A DNA stretch of 64,000 nucleotides from positions 60,672,968 through 60,736,967 of the forward strand of contig NC_060257.1 of assembly GCF_921293095.1 (NCBI RefSeq), given 5' to 3'. The first letter of the stretch is position 1. Every line of letters starts with the position of its first letter. The DNA is from Ischnura elegans. Lineage: Eukaryota; Arthropoda; Insecta; Odonata; Coenagrionidae. Positions 23,397-38,300 of this stretch are shown piece by piece. Under the pieces are notes generated by a model. That model saw only the letters and a program-made list of their open reading frames with translations, made no database searches and had not been told where the DNA came from. Both the position numbers and the translations under genes were made by a program.

Positions 23397-26300
23397 CTGT
23401 TTGAAAGAAATAAGAGATTGTTCCTTATAGATGTGTATCGATATTAAAGACAGGAGATTTTGATTAAAAAATTTGCGATTCTTATTTCTTTCCCATATAC
23501 AGTGCAACCTCGATATAACGACACCCCACGGTGCACTAATAAACACTCGCTATAGCGAATTGTCGCTTTACCGGAGGTGGAGCAAATAATAGCCAATATA
23601 CCTGTTGCGAACAGATATACAGGAACAGGAGTGGTGCGGCGACAGGTAAACATCTATTCAATAAACGTAAGCATAAATCCAGACGAAAGGCGATGTTTTT
23701 TTGCATCACTAAATTTCCTTACTCAAATAACGACTAACTATTCAAACAATTTATAAGCGCCGCACTGAATAAAAATCATGCAAAGCATTGTTTCGTCAAT
23801 CATTATATTTATCGAACGACAGTTTACCACATAAATTTGAGACTGAGCACTCCATTAACTTCATTTCTAACAGATCGCTAGCAATTACAGAGGTTAAGGA
23901 GTCTTGATGAAAGTCTTCCGGCGGTGAAACCCTCGCTATGGCGAGAGCCAACACCGAAAGGGTCTCGTAAAAACGAATTTTTTAACACGCCTATTATAGG
24001 GTCAATTGACGGTGCATCGGCTATCTCTCGTAATAGCGGGGGTGTCGCTATTACCCGTACTCGCTTTAACGAGGTTCCACTGTATGTAAGGTCAGAAGAG
24101 AAGTCATAGGCATGTCTTAGAGTTAGGACAAGTACCAACAGACAATTAAGCAGCATTTATGATAACACACCATTAAACCATGTGATTAGTAAAAGCCAGC
24201 CTGGCATCATTTCATTCTAATGAGGCTTATAATATAGAGAGGGACATGTTAGACCTATTTCAGCTCGATATACCACCTATTCATAATCCTTTCATTATTT
24301 TTCTGAACAGAAAATCCTTACCGGGAGAAAATTCCATTTTTTTATTTGAGATAAGCCAATAGTACTTATTTACGGTTGAAGACCTCTAATCCGGAAAGCT
24401 TGGAACCAAAGCGTATCTGGATTTCTGGTCTCCAGCTCGTGGAAAAAGTGGTACACTTTGAGAATTTTAATGCAATATATGTCAAATCATGACCATAGCC
24501 TCTGCAGCTTATTTATGCTAAACTATTCATGTTTAATACTGGATGAGAATGAGCAATAAATACATCTTTTTCTTCATACTCAATAGCTTTCATTGATAGC
24601 ATTCGCAAGCAGATGTTGCGATATCTATCAATACCTTCCTTAGTAGGACAGTAAATCTGTGCAAATGCTTAATGCTTGATAATTAATTAATTCATAAATG
24701 CATTCATGCTCTTGTACTCGACATTTGAGATCCCTACGTGTCCCTGCCTAGGTTGTTTGCGTATGTTCTTAGCGTGTGCTAACTTCCTACTCGCCCCAGA
24801 ACAAGGCTTGGATAGTAGTGCCACGAGGTGGCAAGTCGAAACACTATGCAGAGGAATTTTCAAACGCTCTGGATTTCTGGTTTTCCTAGTTTCTATATTC
24901 CGGATTTGAGGTGCTGAACTGTATTTATTTTACACAGTCTGGGGGGGGAGGGGGGATTTAGAGTGCTACCTCAACAGCTTTAGAGTTTCCTCCTGAATGT
25001 GACCGCTATGTAGAAGCCTGATATGGGAGATGAGAGAAGACTGGATGCATTCAAGATGTGGGTATGAAGAAGAATGGAAAAGGTGAAGTGGACGGAAAAA
25101 GGAGGAGGAACAATGAAGTGCTGGACATGGTGGGTGAGGAGAGGCAGCTTCTAGTTGAGATACGGAGGAGACAGAAGGTATGGATGGAGCGAGTGATGAG
25201 CAGGGAGGGGATACTGAAAACAGAGTTAGAGGGTAGAATGTTGGGAAAACGAGGGAGAGGAAGGAAGAGAAGAGGATTTTTACATAAAATTAAAGGGACC
25301 AGGTCTTATCGTGAATTGAAGAGAGAAGCCCATGTGAGATAGGGGAGACTAACGGAATACTTCCTAAATACTCCATGCAGACCAACCCTAATTGGTAGAA
25401 TACTTTTAATAAAAACTGTTAATAGCATATTTAGATACAAGTTATAATTATGTAACAGATTTCATATAAATCGCCTCAGTATTTTAAAACGTGGGAAATA
25501 GTTGTGATTCTGTGACATTTCAACTCCTCCTTGCTATTCGTAATATTCATTGACATTTTTCTTCCACGTGATACACTAATTGGTAGGGGAGACGGCCAGA
25601 ATATGTGCTTCCTAAGTACTATGAATACACTAATGGTGGGTAACTAATCGCAATCAATGCCTTTCGTTTTCTTTGATGAAGGAAACTACCCTATTGACAG
25701 ATTTCATAGACAAGATAGTTCAAATTAAAAAAAAGACTCACCAAGTCTTCGTCATCTGGAACCCTTGAGAGGAAATCCAATACTTCATTGTTTGGAACAG
25801 TGTGAGGCCTAATGAGTTTTCTCGCAAATTTATTCACTCCAAAGGCCATTATCAAGTACCGGACAGGGATGTAGTAAAGGACAATGGCAACCAATGATAT
25901 GAGGATTATTGCTATCCACGAAAGATATGGCACTGTAAAATTGAATGTGCTGTGGATAAAAAATAGAAAAAAATAAAATTAGTGTACAAAGCAAGAAATA
26001 ATAAGAGACAAATTTTACAAGAGTATATAAACAGTTACACCACATAAAAATAATATTTATTAGGGATGGTCAGATCAGATCAATCGGATCCAAATATCTG
26101 CGGACAATGCCCTTCACTGGATACTTCGTATCCAAAGTCACGGAAGACATTGAATCTGGATCTGAAACTTTAAATCAATGCCCCAGTGAATGCAGCATCC
26201 CATAAGAGGGAGTGGAAAGAGTTTCTATCCTCTCTCCACACGGGCCATTGCACTGTGATGCTTTTCCTACTCATGAATCATTTTATTCAAAAGCTCTCGT

Positions 26301-29300
26301 CCAGGTTAGGCAACAGAATTTCAGCCATGGAAAATATTAAAGAAAAATACATCAGGTACATAGTGTGAATCTTCCAAAGAGATCGAACAACCTTTGGGGG
26401 AATCTCAGTGCCGTAGGATAATAATCACATCAAACAGCAAAATTTTCAAAGAAACAAGTGCAGTATGAGAACACTTGAACAAGACGGGAAGGACGGGAAA
26501 CACACACTGCCTAAATGACATAGCTCGGCCACCTTCACTTTGAAGGCTACAGCATCACATGCAAGATTGGACGTGTCCATCCCTTGGTCCCTCTCAAAGT
26601 GATAAAGAGAACTCAATGCAAGCTACGTGTGCACACTGTGGCATGAAACTATCATGATGAAGTGCAAAATCCACCATTTATAATACACAAAATTAATACT
26701 ATTGAGGCATACTCAAGAGAAACACAAGTCAGAATGCAATGAGAAAGTGATGAAATTTGGGGGAAAGTGCGTGAGGAAAATATTTAAACTCAGCTGATAA
26801 TGTATCCGCAGATATAAAGGTATTTTAATTTCCAAATGCAAGCGTAACAAATTAGATTCTGAGTGTAAAAGGATATAAGCTTTCAAGTTAGTTTTTTAAA
26901 CACAGTTTTAACATTATTTTTAATCCGTAAAAATATTGAAATGTGTACGAAAATCAAAATAGCTCTACTTTGATCCTATGGACCCACAAGAAACTTGAAG
27001 AAGACCTAGAAGAAAAATTACTTCATTTTATAACAGGCAATTAAAAATGAATTTGTATCTGAAAATATCCAAAGATTCGACTCTGGAAATCAAAGATCCG
27101 ATCCAGATCTGGTTCTGAAAAAAAGCCTGGATCCGTCCATCCTTAACCTTTTCCCTACTGTGCACGTATATATACGTGTGGACGTTTCCTGACCCGGAAG
27201 ACGACGGGCGTATATATACGTGTGAGATTTTCCCGGCCAGGAGAACCAAAGCCGTATATATACGTTTTCTAGCTCCCCCCCCCTTTAGGACGGTCGTGCT
27301 TTTACGACGTCTTTGTCTGGGGACTCAACACTTCGGGGTTTAGGATTAACCCTCGGAATCCAGGAGCAGGTACCCGGACCCTTCGTCTTCTATAACCCCT
27401 CTCAGCGGTACGGGACAGCGGTCATTCAATTGTTTATACAGTCAGTTTTCGAAATAAATATTTGTTCATTTCTCAAGAAATATACACCAAGAATTGAATT
27501 ATTTGTCTTTTGAGCTGCGTTTACAATTTTTAAACTAAATTCTACGACGAATATTAACTTATATCTCGAGTTATGTATAAACATCAACATGGAAATTGTT
27601 GCTGCGTTAAATGCGTTAATAATGACCTTAGAACTTCGTTTAAAATTTGATAATGCTTAGATAAAAATGAGGAATTCAATTCAAAGTCTGTAATTTACGT
27701 GCAAGAAACAATTATCCATTTGCTAAATACATATAAGCAATACATAAGTTGACCGCGAACCAATGCCGCAGGTATGGTCGTAAACCCGGAAAGGAGGGAG
27801 CACAACTACTCTCGGAGTCCGAGATAATGCGAAGTCCCTGCGTGGAGGGGTCGAAAAAGGTTCAGCGAGACCCTTCTTAACGAATGCCCTCCAAAAATGC
27901 TCCGTACCACGAGAAAGAAGAGTCTCTTGGGGCTCAGTGCAGCAGTCATGCTAAGACGAAAACTCCGCCGTCTCGAAAGGGTTAATCATAACCTATATTT
28001 GGTTATCACTTATAAGCAGCAAATACTCACTTTTTAACGCTTTCACATATAGAAGCAATGTAACCAATAGCATTCTGAACTGATTGGGTCACCTCCTGGA
28101 TGGCCTGTAACCTTTCCTTCAGACTTTTCTTTTCCTCCTGCAAGAAAGGTAAGTGAATTCCATTCAATGAAATGTTTTTAAGCCTCCTCTATTTAACAAA
28201 TACTACTACATCCAAGGAGAAATATTCTACAACTATAAGGCTGAACTGGGTGAATGAAATTTTCATAATAAAATCAAAATTAATTCCTTGCAATAATTTT
28301 CTTTTACACCTGCAATGAGCAGTCAAAACACATGGTAAAAAAGACAAAAGAGCTAAAGAGGCAAAAACTCAGTTCCTCTATGGTACAATTCTAAAAAAGA
28401 ATTTTTGAGCTAAAAATAGCCTCATCAGAGGTTAGTTGAATTTGGTAATAAATGACTTTGAGTTTCAGGGTTACAGACTTTAACAGGAAGGGAATTCTAC
28501 TCCTCAATTTATGAGTTATCATGAGTATTTACACATATCACTTCTTTGTTTCCCAGACTTTACTTGAAACTTATGGCTATTTTTACCAACTGTACTTGGT
28601 TTTTATAGTCTCCTATTGATTCCTTCATTATCTTTTCCCCTACTTAAAATCATTTTACACTTAAAATTAACTATACCTTGTCCTTATCCTCTTCATCATC
28701 GTCTTCATCACCTGATGGTTCATCCTCCTCCTCATGGTACGGACTCCAACCTCCCAGCAAAGACATAACCTGAAGACATCGGTGACAACATATTTGAAAT
28801 TAGACACTCAAAGGTGGCAACATACCAATGTAATTCCATGTAAATTTTTTCTAACATTTTGAAATTATGATTAGTATTTTTTTAAAATTAAAATTTGTTT
28901 TCATTTAAACACCAATATATGTTCAGAAGAACAAGTAAAATTTCAACCACCTATGTCAAAGGAATAGATTTGCAAAAAATATATAAGAAATAGAAAATTT
29001 AAAAAAATCGAGGTTCAATTTTCAGGTCGCGAAAACTGATTTTACTGTGCAATCAAAAGGGTAACCTACCAGTGTAAATCTACGTAAAAAAAATTTGTAA
29101 ATGTTATGAAGTTATGATTAATGCAATTTTTTAAACTAAAATTTCTTTTCATTAAAAAAAACCAATATATTCAGGAGAATAAGTAAAATTTCAACCTCCT
29201 AAGCCAAGAAATAGCTTTGCAAAAGAAATAAAAGAAACAGAAAATTAAAAAAATCAAGATTCAGTTTTCAGGTAGTGATGGGGTGGCCTGAGGTGGTGAT

Positions 29301-32300
29301 CCCCCTCCCCTCCCCAGGAAACAGGGGTTCCGGGAAAATTTTTGAAAAACGACATGCCTGGAAATACATTTTACATCGCTTTGGTGCTTAAAATGAAAGT
29401 TCAACCCTTTTAGTGCCAGGGGGCCAATCCATTGGCTCGGGTAGTATATGCGAAGAGTGCCACGGGCCGATCCATCGGCCGGGCTTATTTTGCACTGATG
29501 CCTTTTATTTTTTGAGCTTCGTATAGATTTTGTCTCTATTTTTTAGTATCTGTCATGCTTTAACATACCCGTAAGTATTGAGAGTCAATGAAAAAAAAAA
29601 TTAGTTTCAGAAAATGCATATTAGGCTTTATATAATTTTTTTAGCGTAAACCTACAAATTCAGCAACAAAAGGCCTGGCATTCTTCAACAAACCAGGAAA
29701 AATGGGCTGGCACTAAAAGGGTTAATCAGATGCTGTTATTATATGTCAAAACTAGACAATAGTTTTAAATAATGTTTTTATTTGTCTGAGGCTTTGGGGA
29801 GGGGGTCTATCCCCTCATCCCCCCCCCTCCCCAGTGTTACGCCACTGATTTGAGTGTGCACTAAGAGGGACAAAACAAATGATCATGTGATTCAGGCTGA
29901 AGCAACTTATGGCATCCACAGGAGCCACAACTAGAACTTTATTTCAGTTGCAAGTGGTACATAGTGTGCACCCATCCTGATTGCGCATTTATTTGCCTGA
30001 CTGCATGCAATATCTAATTAGTTTTTATGTGATAAAACAGTGAAACTCACCATATATTGTTTTAAAAATATAAGTAACATAGCTATAGGTATCATATATG
30101 GCTCAAAACAATGGCACAATACAATAAATGATACAAGAGCAACAAGACTCCTTGGAGTGGATTCCCATTCAAAGCAGCCCCTGAAAAGAAAAAGAAGTAC
30201 ATCATGTACAAAAAAATATTTAATTGCATAAGTTCACCATTACCTTTAAGTTTAACCCTATGACATGAAGTACTTGTATCCCACATTTAACATGAATTCA
30301 CTAAATACACTTTTTGCTACAACACAACTCAGTCTCAGTTGTTCTTTATTTGTTCAAGCTCTCCCCCTCCTTTCCCTCAAAAAAGGAGTTCCCAGAAATC
30401 TCATGTCACCTCTTTGAAAGCAATGATTTACCTCAATATATTTGTGAAGTAATTTCCTCCACAAAAGATGAAAAAAACTTGGATTTTTGATCACTATGCC
30501 ATATCAACTGTATTGATGCATGGGTGTACCCGGGATCAAAACTAAGGGGGTGGGAGCAAGCCGTGGTCATCCAAGTTGTAAAATTTTAGCACAGTAAAGG
30601 TTAACGAAACAAAAATTTTAAGAAAATTATGACAGTGCATTATTATTTCTTAAAATTTTTGCTTGAAAAACAAAATAATGATTTTTATTTTAGTTCTGTA
30701 TCTAATACTAATATCATTATTCTTCAAAAGAATATTGGTTCAAAACTTTCGTTTTGAACAAAATTTATTTTTGCTTCTGGGTGGGGCAGCTGCCCCCCAC
30801 TGGGTACACCCATATGTATCGATGTCCATGGATGTAAAATACAGCAGACTTCCAATTATCCACGTTGCGGTTTATCTCTGCATGAGTTCACACTCACTCA
30901 ATGTTTTCTGCATTGTTTTTAAAAAACAATAAAAACGGATGCAAAAGCAGCACGATATTTGCATTTAAATGCATGGCTACTCTGGACCCATTACTTCCAT
31001 CAGAATTCCCTTCGTAAAATGGAATTATTTTATTTACTTGCCGACAAGGAATGTTTCAAGTTTACTTGGACTAGATCTAGCATTGCAGATAACAATCTGT
31101 GGCATGAAAAAAAAACATTTTTAGGAACAAATCTATAATATGAAGTGATGAATACCTGCTCTCATGTTCACTCACATACAAAACTTTTTCAGCATATCTT
31201 GAAATATTACAAAATTTGTCTGAAAATTGCAACTATCTAAACGCACACATTAAACCCTTTTTCGGGGCTGGATTCATGCCTAATGCACAATTGAATAATG
31301 AACGTACAATTTGACAAGATGTACTCACCATAGGTATTGAGGAATATGAAGCACAAGCATCACCTGATGTAAGGAAAAGCAACTGTCTTTGTTACACTCT
31401 GGTACCTCACCCTGCCCTAACTAGCAGGCATCTAAGGTCTTTTGCAATTCACTGGATTTTTAACAACCAAATTATCTACTATATTGGTTGTAATATTGAA
31501 ATTCAAAGGGAAAGGGTAAATATGAAATAGAATCGGAAAAAATATTGGCAAACCTCCTTCAAACTTAGTTGAATAATACCGTATTTCCCGGCCGATAAGA
31601 CGCACTTTTTTTCTCCTAAATGTGCTGTAAAATTTGCCTGCGTCTTATGCGCCGATGGTATACGGATATCACGGGTATAACTTCGTCCTATAATAAGCAA
31701 CCGTTTTGACAGGATAAATAATTACCATTAAGTAGTTTTTAGTGTATCAGGCATTGAAAATAGTTCAAATCATTAAAAATTTTGATAATAGCACTCTTTT
31801 GAGCAGGTTGTAAGAAATAAAGTTTTAATACGTCGATGTCTAACTCCCTTAAAAAAATTCCCGGATAAATCAGAAATGCATACAATGTAGCATGTTTAGT
31901 TTAATCTTGCAATGGGTGCTGCTGCAAAACTTACATACATTGAGCCAAAGGAGATGTCATCTATATGCTAATACATTGTATCTCTCACGATAAACTCACG
32001 AGTCTACCGGCACCACCGGCACTCAACCTTAGGTAACAATGTATGAGCTCGGTGTTCAGTCAGTTCAGGCGTAATACGTATCTTTCTATTTAGTCTGCAC
32101 ATATGCTTCTAAGCACAGAAACTTGGTAATTTCTGTATAAAAAGTCAAAATTGGAATAACCTAATGGGATCTAAAGAGAGAAGATTGTCGTACAGTATTG
32201 CGTTTAAACTTGAAGTCGTGAAATATGCTTCGGAACACGGCAACCGGGCAGCTGCAAGGCATTTCGGCCCACCTCCAACCGAGAAGATGATACGAGAATG

Positions 32301-35300
32301 GCGGAAGCAGAAGGTAGATTTAATGAATGCAAATAAGAGTAAGAAAACTTTACGTTCATGTTCTCCGAAATGGCCAAAGCTTGAGGAGCACGTTAAGACC
32401 TGGATAATAAATCACAGGAAGAACGGGATCACTGTTTCAACAAAAATGATTTTAATAGAAGCGAGAAAGTTGGTGATAGATATGTCTATTGTCGATTTTT
32501 CTGGGACAACGTCGTGGTGTGAAAGATTTATGAAGAGAAATGGTCTGTGCATGCGTACTAAAACCACAATAGCACAAAAACTGCCACCCGAATACGAAAG
32601 AAAAATTATCGAATTCCATAAATACGTACTTAACCTAAATGAAGTGTTTTGAAATAGGACAGATAGGAAATATGGATGAGGTTCCCTTGACATTTGATGT
32701 GCCATCAAATAGAACTGTGGACGTTAAAGGTGCAAAGACAGTTACGATAAAGACTTCCGGCAACGAAAAAACACGCTATACTGTTGTCCTTGCGTGTTGT
32801 GCTGATGGTTCAAAACTCCCTCCTTTGTTGATCTTTAAACGAAAAACGCTGCCTAAGTGTACAATTCCACATGGAATTTATATTCATGTTCATCCTAAGG
32901 GATGGATGGATGGGGAGGGTATGAAACTGTGGTTGCAGAGGGTGTGGTCCCGGCGTCCAGGCGGACTTCTGAAGAAATCGTCTTTGTTAGTGTGCGATCA
33001 GTTTAAGGCCCATATAACGGAGTCCGCAAAAATCCTTGCTACAGAACTGAAGACGCATCTTGCTGTGATTCCTGGTGGATTGACTTCTCAACTGCAGCCT
33101 TTGGATGTTTCAATCAATAAACCATTCAAGGGATTTATGCGTGAAGAATGGATAAAGTGGATTGAGGCACCAACTCATGATTTCACACCGACCGGGAAAA
33201 TGAAACGGCCGTCAATTTCTACCGTTTGTGAGTGGGTGAAAAAGTCCTGGCAGAAAGTAAAAACTGAGACTATCATAAAGTCTTTCAAAAAGTGTGGAAT
33301 CAGCAATGCGCTAGATGGAAGTGAAGATGACATTTTGTATGAGGAAAGTGACGACTCCCGAGAAAATATCCACGCGAATGATTTTAGCAGCAGTGATGAG
33401 GAATTTCTGGGGTTCTATGATGAATAAACTCTGATATATTTGCTCATTAATAATTTTAAAAATTTTTAATATAAGAAGTTCCGTTTTTATGTAAAATGTT
33501 ATCATTAAAATTCTTTTCTGTATTATCCAAGTATTTTAGTTTTTTTCGTAAATTTTAACCTGAAAAATCCAGGTGCGTCCTATGCGCCGGTGCGTCTTAT
33601 AGGCCGGGAAATACGGTAATTAATTTTAAATAATGAAATTTGTGCTTAAATTATAGCATGAATTTAATTTGTTTCAAACCCCACCCTCTGTTATTTACGT
33701 AGCAATTTTATTTACCCAAAGTCTTCCATAAATATATGATTGATATTCATATAAAAGCTGTTGATGGCTTTTATTTACATGTATATCTGTTTGGTGTCTA
33801 CCTGCCAATTTGAAAAAGTTTGTGAGCACCACTTTTAGTCACTGAAAACCAAGCAGCTTCAATATATGATGTTAAATTTTTGTGAACCACGTATTTTGTA
33901 AATACTCAAATCAGGCAAGATAAATAGCAGAAATAATTGACATATAGGGGAAGCATTAAATATGTGTACATCCTGGAGAGGTATGCAACAAGAAACTACT
34001 AATTAGCAATGCACGTTGCCTAACGCTCCAGGCGACTGCATGAGCCTTCAAAAATCATTACATATTTGCAAACAGCACTTCAACTTATGCATAAACTTGA
34101 CAGCTCCTCAGGCTTGTGACAAAATAATATTTCTTTAATAAGAGAAAAATACAACTTAATTTCGAGTTATACCTACCCAAATTATCACTGACCAATTGAG
34201 ATGCACAAATAAGTATAGGTATTTTAGAGACTGACCATTGATCAGTTGTTCATTAAAGTGAGTTAAATTTTGAAAATTGTTCTCATTCATATTTAGGAAG
34301 GTTTATTGTGCTGGGTAGCCCAAGTTCAAATCTTAGTACAAACAGGATATTTTTCAGAGGTAATTTGAATTAAAACTGACAATGAGTACTTTGTGATCTG
34401 AGTAATTGAGTACAATATGTAGTTCATCCTCACTCCTGACCTAATTATTATGCAAATCAGCTGAAAACATATTTGGCTACATGATTGCTGATAAATGCCT
34501 TTCACAAAATAAAAAAATTCTAGTAGAAATCTATTTCTCTCTTACATGACTCACCAATAACATTTTGCTGCATTATATAATTCTCATGACATAATGTAAA
34601 CTTATGGCCTCAAATGACTCTAAGAATTTGAATTAAAATAAAATAAAAGAGACAGACAGCAGAATAGATAGATTTTGAATATCGTTTTATCTGTAATTGC
34701 AATGGCATTACTAGGACTTAAAAATGGGTTAGTAGACTGGTAGTGAGGCTTACTAACTTATGTATTCCTTTATGCATGTTTATGAATTTTCCTAGTATTT
34801 TAGTATTTCTAACAGCATGTTTGTCTTGTTCTAGCTAAATTGGTAGATTGCCTTCATAAGCAAGACAGAGATGAATCCCATGTTGCGTAACACATGTTTG
34901 TGGTAGTAAATTTTAATTCTCTGAGGCATTTTGGTGATAGTACAACCCTTGCCAAACACCTCTACAGGTGGCTTGCAGGCTGATGCATACATGAGTGATG
35001 AAGAAATAAGTAGTGAAAAATTGGAACTGTGGCCTTTGTAGTTTGAGTGGTAGTACAACATGAATTCAAAACTTGATTAAACCATAAATTTTTCTGCTGT
35101 GGAATTTCAGGGTGCATTGGTTAATTATGCGATGGGATTTTGTCGATTTTCAAACCCCCTACTCCCCCCTCAATGACATTTCGCGAGATTCGACTAAACC
35201 CCTATTCCCCCTTCTAATCTCACGTGAGATGGTTTAAAATGCACATTTTCAGTGTCAATACCTTAATATATGCTTCATTGCATAACATGATTGTACTCGT

Positions 35301-38300
35301 ATTCCTACTGATCTGAGTAATACCTGGTTTCCAAAAACCACGTATCCATGGCTGCGAGATCATTGACTTAGATAAAGCCTGAATAACACGATCATTTTTT
35401 TTCGTCGCGAAAGTGATCACTTTTGCGATCACTAGGTGAAATGATCGTCGCCGGCAATTGTTTTTCGCGATCGCGATGAGGATTCCCATCGCTATTTTTC
35501 ATCTCTAGTCCGGTTGGTTTTTCCGTCGCTAAAACCGTCACTAAGACCCCATATCAGCCAATCGGAACGCATTCCCCTATGGAGCGATTGCAGCACTACG
35601 TTTGACAATTGTGGGAACAACATAGGTAAACATAAACACGCTATATATTTTGGTGATGCGGGTCCTCTGACAACGAGCTGTGATATCGGAAATGATGCGA
35701 AAAGCGACGGCGGGAGTGACCATGTGATTCAGAAAAATGATCACTAGAGCAATCGCTTTTTGCGACGGGAAAAGTGATCGTGATAGTGATTACTTTTGCG
35801 ACGAAAAAAAAATGATCGTGTGATTCAGGCTTAAGTGGTTTGTGCGAATGGTTTGAAACCACTGCACAACGCCAGAAACTACAGTGTCAGGCACCATGCT
35901 GCATAGTCATGTCTCGTGCAAGTTGCCTGGGATGCAACTGCTGCAAGTTGTGGATCCGTGATCTTTGAGCACGATCGCCAACCGCTATGCTTTGTAAAAT
36001 GGAGCCTGGAACTCCCGTGAATGCAACGGGCACACGATCACGCCATCGCGCAGCAACGGTTATAGATTCAAATGGATATTACAATCCCAGTGTGGTCTCG
36101 CATTAAAATGCAAATATTCTGGTGCTTTTTTGTCCGATTTTATTGTTTTATAGGAATCATTGAAAACGTCAAGGAGCTTGAACTCATGCGCAGATAATAC
36201 ACAAACCAGATAAACCGCAGCTGGATAATCGGGAGTCTGCTGTATTTTTATCTAAGATTAGTGAAGACCTGTATTTAAGAACTAAGATCGTAATCTAGAA
36301 TCACATTTTACACCGCTTCTTGGGAAAAAAATATGTGACACTTGACTCCCTGCTCCTCCTAAATGCCTTATGTAAATAAATGATGCCCCCTTAGTACTGA
36401 AATATTTATCTGTGTTTCACATATATCACTTTGCCACAAAAATATTGAGATTCCCACAAACCATTATCTACACTTATCTCTAAAATTATAAAAAACTGCA
36501 CTGGTATCCCTTGGGTTCCAAGGTCCACAATAGAAATACGTGGCACAAAAGTAAGGTTTGCAGAAATGTAGCACCTTATTTTGTTGACATTGCCGTCTTT
36601 CCACTATAAAAGTGCCTTCTACAGCTACAGAATCCATGCGATAAAAAACTAAGTAAGGATACTTACTGTAGAAATTTCCCTGCCTCAATGAAATGCATAA
36701 TTATTGCTTTAAGCCTCATCACATTGCGTACAAACACTTGGCGTTTGAATTTCAGCTCACTTTGCATGTACTTCTCCTCTTTTGGATTCAGGGTTCGGAT
36801 ACAAGCTCGAAGCTGTAAAGGCAAAGAATTGTGTAATTTAGTGGGTTTCAATTAGAATTAAAAGCTACAAGAGTCAATCAAAAATATCATTCTTGCATAT
36901 GGGTAAGACCATATTTTTAAAAGTAATTTTGAAGAACAGTATACTAGTCTCGCAATGCAAGCAGGTTTTGATTCCATATCACAGCAACTGAATGCCAAAA
37001 GATCCTCTGATATGAGGTCACTACTTGGATTAGGCCAGCTACATGTTATCATTTACATAATGGACATCAATTAATGATTGAAAGATGGCATAAATTTGGA
37101 ATGATAGTCGACAAAAGTAAATCTCAAAGATCTTGTCCAAAAACTGTTCGCTGCAAGAGGACTTAAGCCTTAACTATGCCTTAAATTCCAATGTGAGATT
37201 TTAAGACCATAATTTACTATACCTGATGTCTTTTCTTATTTTATAGTTTTTAGCGGTGAATCATATTATCGATTAAACCGGAGCTACTAAAGAAATTCCG
37301 GCTAAAAAATTGAGAATCCACGTTAACTATTGATAAAATTTCAAAATGTTTTTCCATAAGGAAATTTAGTTAATTAATTAGAGCGCAATAGAAAAAATTC
37401 CAAAATTCAGATTACTGAATGTTGCATTATCATCACACACGAGCAAGTATGCAAAGTTTCAAGCTGATCCGACTATGGGAAGTTGGTTAAAAATCAATAA
37501 AGATTCCATTGATGAAACAAACTGACCAAGTTACAAAAAAACATGTAAAAAGAATGACCACTCACATAGTTCCACTCCACTGTCATCTCGAGGAGAATTT
37601 GTGGAAAGCTTCCCTTGGCCCTTCCCCTCAGCTTCTTGTCTTTTAGAGCGTACCACCGCTTCTCCCCATTTCGTATCCTTAGAAGTGGAATGGCAACCTT
37701 ACCTAGGAACTCTACTTTGTGATCTCTATCTTCATCCCAAACTGTTACCTCAAGCACCGAATGAATGTCCTTCACATTGCTGGAAAGTAATTAATGATAA
37801 AAAAATATCAAAAGACACATTCCATTTATGAGGAGTTCATTGTATACAAAAATCATTCAGAGAGCCCTTTTTTTTTAGTGAATTCTTAGGCAGCAAGTGA
37901 GAGAAAACAATGGTGTGAGGTGAGGTGTTGTGGAATATAATGATATAAATGAAGTACGTTAAGGATGTAGTATGTTTATGCCCATTTTATTTTTTCATGA
38001 ACAAGGAGTACCCACAGATGATGATTGAATGTGCCAAAACTAGTTGTAAGAGAAAAAATTACAATCAACATAGACTACATCGAATAACTTGGCTCAGGGC
38101 CAAGGGATATTAAACAGCGTTAAGTTTTCCATAAAGGACATTACAAGTAAAAACATATGAATGAAATGGATTGGTAGCATGTTGAAAAGGCTCCTTGTAA
38201 GTCTAAAAAGAAGATAATTAAGGCAACTAATTTAAGAGATTTTTTGCTACAGCAAATTTATTGCGTACTTACAAAGTAAATATTTTATGCCATGATGGAG

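Larger units (their letters stand above)
31579..33616 (+). mobile_element. Tigger/pogo-type DNA transposon with TA target duplication
   Basis: The element is 2038 bp, begins CCGTATTTCCCGGCC and ends with its inverse, and is flanked by TA at 31577-31578 and 33617-33618. The inverted match is about 26 bases (ATAAGACGCAC follows). Subterminal TGCGTCTTATGCGCCG-like repeats lie inside both ends, as expected for transposase binding sites. It encodes a transposase in two overlapping frames on the + strand. It lies in the intron between MCTP exons 7 and 8, antisense to MCTP. Confidence 0.93.
30842..36242. repeat. Two inverted arms of a pogo-like element 5.4 kb apart
   Basis: CAGCAGACTTCCAATTATCC at 30842 and the inverse of CAGCAGACTCCCGATTATCC at 36242 are each bordered by TA. 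Similarity continues for about 140 bases inwards (GCATGAGTTCA, AAAACAATAAAA, ATATTTGCATTT). Either one large element with later insertions (the 2.04-kb Tigger and the TAA MITE lie between) or two separate copies. Confidence 0.55.
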
